Source: an uncultured Eubacteriales bacterium
Lineage (GTDB): Bacteria > Bacillota > Clostridia > TANB77 > UBA1234
Assembly (NCBI GenBank): GCA_949283575.1
Contig: CASDSU010000017.1
Span: forward strand, 1 to 38,891
DNA: 38,891 nt
Direction: 5' to 3'
In this document: piece after piece, positions 35,401 through 38,891 of the stretch
Numbering within the stretch: position 1 is the first letter of the stretch
How the letters are laid out: each line of letters begins with the position of its first letter
Position numbers and translations under genes: made by a program
The notes under the pieces: model-generated
Databases searched by the model: none
Told to the model about the DNA's origin: nothing
Seen by the model: only the letters and a program-made list of their open reading frames with translations

Positions 35401-35525
35401 ATTAGATGACGCTGTGTGTTATGCAAAAGTGTCACATCAAAAATTGCCTTCATCAAGCTGCGTGCGAAGTACGAGTGTGCTCATGAGGGAACGAAACCAC
35501 TTAAATGGGAGTAGGGAAAGGAAAT

Positions 35526-35867
35526 ATGTCTAGCAGCGAGTGTACATCGACCGCCAAGACCGTCAAGAAGACCAAGAAGGAAATTCAGGCAGAGCTCAAG
35601 GCAAAGATGGATCAGATTGATCTTCATCGGACCGATCCCATGCAGATTTTTAGCATGAAACCGGATGACGTTGCGAAGATTCGAACCGATGGTTCGATTC
35701 AGATTCTGGCTGAACATTTCAATTTCATGAGCGTTGAAATCTATGATGCTCCGACCTTTGTCATTCTCGAAATGGATGGCAAGAAGACGGTATACTCCAA
35801 GCACTCCAAGCAGAGGCTTTTGGGATGCGATGCATTCGTCAAAGCCTATTACGGCGAAGAGGAATGA
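35526..35867 (+). CDS. Hypothetical small protein of foreign composition
   Basis: 113 residues from ATG 35526, with AGGGAAAGG just upstream. An in-frame ATG at 35505 would add seven residues and is less likely. The N-terminus is Ser/Thr/Lys-rich (SSSECTSTAKTVKKTKKEIQ) and helical. The rest, about 45-113, looks like a compact alpha/beta domain with no signal peptide or membrane segment. I do not recognise the family. The gene is clearly richer in G+C than its neighbours and uses CTC, ACC, CGG and TCG codons rare in the window. It forms a self-contained unit with a strong promoter, a long leader and a perfect 9-bp terminator. It resembles the cassette at 16896-18000 in this respect only. Confidence 0.78.
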   Translation: MSSSECTSTAKTVKKTKKEIQAELKAKMDQIDLHRTDPMQIFSMKPDDVAKIRTDGSIQILAEHFNFMSVEIYDAPTFVILEMDGKKTVYSKHSKQRLLGCDAFVKAYYGEEE

Positions 35868-35875
35868 TGTGACCG

Positions 35876-35908
35876 ACCCGGTTCCCTTTATGGGAGCCGG
35901 TTTTTTCG
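35876..35908 (+). terminator. Strong terminator of the G+C-richer small gene
   Basis: CCGGTTCCC (35878-35886) pairs with GGGAGCCGG (35892-35900) with one G-U, loop TTTAT, then six T. Confidence 0.9.
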
Positions 35909-35976
35909 TTAACTTTTCTAAATAAAATAGTTGATTTTGTAAAAGAATATTATATAATAATTATGTTGTTGTTTTT

Positions 35977-36052
<76 letters not shown>

Positions 36053-36058
36053 TTTGAA

Positions 36059-36099
36059 TACAACTTACGGACTAATTAAAGTTCGTAAGTTTTTATTTT
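36059..36099 (+). terminator. Terminator after tRNA-Thr
   Basis: AACTTACG pairs with CGTAAGTT, followed by TTTATTTTTAT. Confidence 0.82.
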
Positions 36100-36147
36100 T
36101 ATATATGAAACTTAAATGTTCTCTTTCTAGGAAGGAGGACATTTTTT

Positions 36148-36432
36148 ATGCTTGAATTTAAAACTATTCAGATTTTAAAGCCAAATACGGAAATACTTGA
36201 AATAATTAATGATTATAAGTACAAAATTAAAAATGGCAAGATTAAAAATCTACTGCATACCAATTTACAAGTCATAGAACCTACTGAATATCTAATTACA
36301 TATCCTACTACTCTCACAATATTAGAATACAAAGTAAATGAAATATATAGTAAACCATTCTATATTAAAGAGCATAAACAAAAATATAATCTCAAAGAAA
36401 TTAAACAAATTTTAAATAATTTTAAAGTTTAG
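36148..36432 (+). CDS. Hypothetical small protein at the start of the mobile element
   Basis: 94 residues from ATG 36148, with the strong ribosome site GAAGGAGGA. Lysine- and isoleucine-rich, no membrane segment, no recognised domain. It reads as a small alpha/beta protein (MLEFKTIQILKPNTEILEII; YLITYPTTLTILEYKV). Its position between the tRNA terminator and the serine recombinase suggests it is cargo or an accessory gene of the element; function unknown. Confidence 0.65.
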   Translation: MLEFKTIQILKPNTEILEIINDYKYKIKNGKIKNLLHTNLQVIEPTEYLITYPTTLTILEYKVNEIYSKPFYIKEHKQKYNLKEIKQILNNFKV

Positions 36433-36544
36433 ACTATACTTTTCATTTATTAACAAGGAAATTAATGAGAAATATTAAAAAATTTCGATTTAGTGTCTGT
36501 TATTTTGCTTTTTAGTTAGGAAACAAGTGAGGAGATGATATTTT

Positions 36545-38335
36545 ATGAGATGTGGTATTTATGTAAGAGTTAGTACAGATGACCAAAGAGATAATGGTTA
36601 TTCTATTGATTCACAACTTCGTATGATTAAAGAATATTGTGAGAAAAATGATTATGGTATTATAGATGTATATAATGACGCAGGTCATTCTGGTAAAGAT
36701 TTAATGCGACCAGAAATGCAAAGATTACTTGCTGATATAAAATCTAAAAAGATTGATAAATTAATTGCTATTAAAGTAGATAGGCTCACAAGAAATAATT
36801 ATGATGGCTTTTGGTTACTTAATTATTGTGAAGAACACGATGTTAAAATAGAACTTATTTTAGAACCCTATGATGTATCTACTGCTAATGGTGAAATGAT
36901 ATTTGGAATGAATTTGGTCTTTGGTCAAAGAGAAAGAAAAGAAATTGGAGCAAGAACGAAACGTGCTATGGAAGAAATGGCATTAGAAAAAATACATCCT
37001 AGTAAAGCACCTTATGGCTATATTAGAAATAAAGGAACAGGTCATTTAGAAGTAGAACCTATTGAAGCACAAGTTGTTAAAGAGATATTTGAACTATGCA
37101 AACAAGGCAATTCAACAAGGAATATTGCTACTATTATGAAAGATAATAACGCTTATTTAAAACAAGGCAAGTGGGCATCTGATAGAGTTTATAAAATACT
37201 AACTAATTCTATTTATATTGGTATCTTTGAATATGGAAAATATAAACGAAAATCACAAGATATTTTAAGAGTTTAAAATTATTGTGAACCAATTATAGAT
37301 GAAATTACTTGGAGTGCAACAAGAAATGTGTTAGTTAAAAATAAACATTCAAATTATGGAGAATATATTCATTTACTTTCAGGATTAGTAAAATGTCCTA
37401 TATGCGGCAATATTATGAGTTCATCAGAATCCTTTAAATATCCAAATGGTAAATTAAAAGTATATTATCATTTAAGATGTAAAAATCATAATTGTAAAGG
37501 TTTTGGACTTCATTATAATACTGAAAAAATCGAAAGCAAATTAAAGCGAATACTAGAGGAATTAACAATATTTATACTTTCTATGGATAATGAAATTATT
37601 ACTTGTAATTCTACCAAAAGTAATGATGTAAAAGAAATAGAAAAAGCTATTGAAAAGTTAAAATTACAAGAAAAAAGATTAGTAGACTTATATCTAAGTT
37701 CTAACTTAGATGTAGAAACTATTAATTATAAAAACGATGTTATCAAAAAAGAAATTGATAAATTAAACAAAAAGAAAATTAGACTTGATCCAGATAATTC
37801 ATCACAAGATTATACAGTAGAACTTATTAAAAAACTAGATTGTATAGAAGAAAATGATAGTCTAATTTTTACTAATATTAGAAATATAAGTTTTACTTTT
37901 TTATATGATTTATTATCACGAGAAACCAAAAGAGATATGATTCATAGACTTGTATCACAAATAGAAATTACTAGAGATAAAAATTATAATATTGAAATTA
38001 AAAATATAAAATTTACAGATGAATTTATAACAAAAAGTAGTAAAGAATATTTAAAATATCTTAATAAAATAATTACCGATAACAATATTGGAATTAAATA
38101 TCAAGAAGAAATTAACAAAGAAAAACTAAAAAAATTAGAAAAAGATTATGAAATTTTATCGGTTATAAAAATGAAAAACAATAAATATTCTAATGAATTT
38201 TTGGAAAACTTTATATCAAAATCCAAAGAACATTTATATATTGATGGCATTATTAGTTGCCCTTATGTTGATGAAAATAAATTAAAAGATATTTTAATAT
38301 TAGTACCTAAAACTAAAATGGAAATAGCAAATTAA
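36545..38335 (+). pseudogene. Large serine recombinase, interrupted by one in-frame stop
   Basis: Starts at ATG 36545. The catalytic resolvase domain begins RCGIYVRVSTDDQRDNGYSI with nucleophile S10, and the RLTRNNYDGFWLL motif follows. The recombinase domain (about 150-240) contains APYGYIRNKGTGHLEVEP. TAA at 37274-37276 interrupts the frame after DILRV, where homologues usually have a Glu, consistent with a single GAA-to-TAA change. The same frame then continues to 38335 with the zinc ribbon (CPICG...CKNHNC), a coiled coil and the C-terminal DNA-binding part. Full length would be 597 codons including the stop. Large serine recombinases integrate and excise mobile elements. The first 243 residues alone lack the DNA-targeting domains, so the element is probably immobile unless the stop is read through or is an error. 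Confidence 0.88.
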
Positions 38336-38357
38336 ATAAAGAAATGGAGAGATAAAA

Positions 38358-38720
38358 ATGAAATTAACTTATACGAAAGTTGGAGATTATTTATTACCTA
38401 ATTTAACTAGTAAAAATCAAAATTATAAAAAGATTAACAAATATGGATTACTAAAATTGGACTATCTGAAAGAAAATAATAAAGCACTTTATACTACTCT
38501 TTTAATGAAAAACGAACTAACTAATTACCTTATTTCAGTCAGTGATGAATGTGAAAATAGATTAAATAATCTGATGGAACAATTTAAAAAATATGATAAA
38601 TTACTTTCTGAAAAAAGTAAAGAAATTAATCAATTAGAATGGACAAAACTAATGAACAACTACAACAATATTGCAGAAGAAATTATTTTAAATGAATTAA
38701 TTTATAATAAAAACGTGTGA
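38358..38720 (+). CDS. tnpV: TnpV-like transposon protein
   Basis: 120 residues from ATG 38358, with AAATGGAGAG upstream. The pattern matches the TnpV family of Tn4451-like clostridial elements: LTYTKVGDYLLPNL near the start, KYGLLKLDYLKENNKALYTTLL in the middle, and LEWTKLMNNYNNIAEEIILNELIY at the end. Its biochemical role is not established. It follows the recombinase by 22 bases and is part of the same element. Confidence 0.8.
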   Translation: MKLTYTKVGDYLLPNLTSKNQNYKKINKYGLLKLDYLKENNKALYTTLLMKNELTNYLISVSDECENRLNNLMEQFKKYDKLLSEKSKEINQLEWTKLMNNYNNIAEEIILNELIYNKNV

Positions 38721-38797
38721 GTACAAACTATAATATTTGTACTAGCCAGCACTGAATTTGTACTCCCGTACAAATTCTATTATGGGAAATTCCCATA
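38721..38797. repeat. Cluster of three inverted repeats between tnpV and the mob-like gene
   Basis: GTACAAA (38721-38727) pairs with TTTGTAC (38736-38742). AATTTGTAC (38755-38763) pairs with GTACAAATT (38768-38776). TATGGGAA (38781-38788) pairs with TTCCCATA (38790-38797). The position just ahead of a mobilisation gene fits an origin of transfer or an operator; neither is proven. Confidence 0.75.
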
Positions 38798-38825
38798 CCC
38801 TTACTTTGAAAGGATAAAATTGATT

Positions 38826-38891
38826 ATGAGAAAAAGAAATATTAAAATTAATGTATTTTTAAATGAAGATGAAAAGCGAATGCTAGTAGAA
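38826..38891 (+). CDS. MobC-like mobilisation protein, partial (cut by window end)
   Basis: Only 22 codons are visible, reading MRKRNIKINVFLNEDEKRML. This opening (MRKRN-hydrophobic-x-x-x-hydrophobic-x-x-E-E-K) is typical of ribbon-helix-helix MobC/relaxosome accessory proteins, which help the relaxase at oriT. AAAGG at 38810-38814 lies 11 bases upstream; an in-frame TTG at 38820 would be better spaced. The identity is tentative because the gene continues beyond the window. Confidence 0.55.
   Translation, partial: MRKRNIKINVFLNEDEKRMLVE

Overview
The window is AT-rich chromosomal DNA from a low-G+C, spore-forming member of the Firmicutes, most likely class Clostridia. The evidence is the codon use, the strong AGGAGG-type ribosome sites, PolC-type DNA polymerase III, long-form HPF, YvcK, SpoIIM, an alpha/beta SASP, a SpoVG-domain protein, SLH-anchored surface proteins and GatCAB. 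The species cannot be named from sequence alone.

Region by region. (1) 80-3090: a 770-residue protein with two SpoVG-like domains fused to an unrecognised C-terminal region, followed by at least three decayed gene remnants (an unrecognised frameshifted gene, a YhcG/DUF1016-like tail and an SEC-C tail). (2) 3131-4749, minus strand: yvcK and a HAD phosphatase. (3) 4938-6729: a broken operon of an SPFH/SHOCT protein and its zinc-ribbon partner, carrying a nonsense codon, internal deletions and a frameshift. (4) 6848-8250: prfB with its programmed +1 frameshift, convergent with a structured non-coding RNA gene that has a near-consensus promoter and its own terminator. (5) 8417-14082: polC, a DUF1294 membrane protein, hpf and a SASP gene. 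(6) 14250-19704: a cell-envelope cluster of two SLH proteins (one Ig-like, one transglutaminase-like). They flank a G+C-richer gene for a membrane-anchored protein with a 24-bp tandem repeat. (7) 19801-24023: a Cof-type phosphatase, a palindromic repeat element, small zinc-ribbon proteins, a frameshifted TIGR04086-like membrane protein, an HD phosphohydrolase and tyrS. (8) 24216-28376: a five-gene operon of prepilin peptidase, M24 peptidase, DUF1189 protein, tmcAL and rnhA. It is followed by spoIIM, xerD, asnS and gatCAB. (9) 35373-35906: a second isolated G+C-richer cassette with its own promoter, long leader and terminator. (10) 35977-38891: tRNA-Thr(CGU), then the start of a mobile element. 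The element has a serine recombinase gene interrupted by one stop codon, a TnpV-like gene, a cluster of inverted repeats, and a MobC-like gene cut by the window end.

Most of the window is housekeeping: translation (prfB, tyrS, asnS, gatCAB, hpf, tmcAL), replication and recombination (polC, rnhA, xerD), and sporulation. The parts most worth attention are the SpoVG fusion protein, the structured RNA, the two compositionally foreign single-gene cassettes, the dispersed GGGACGGTTC-type palindromes (one copy seems to serve as the prfB terminator), and the unusually high number of broken genes.
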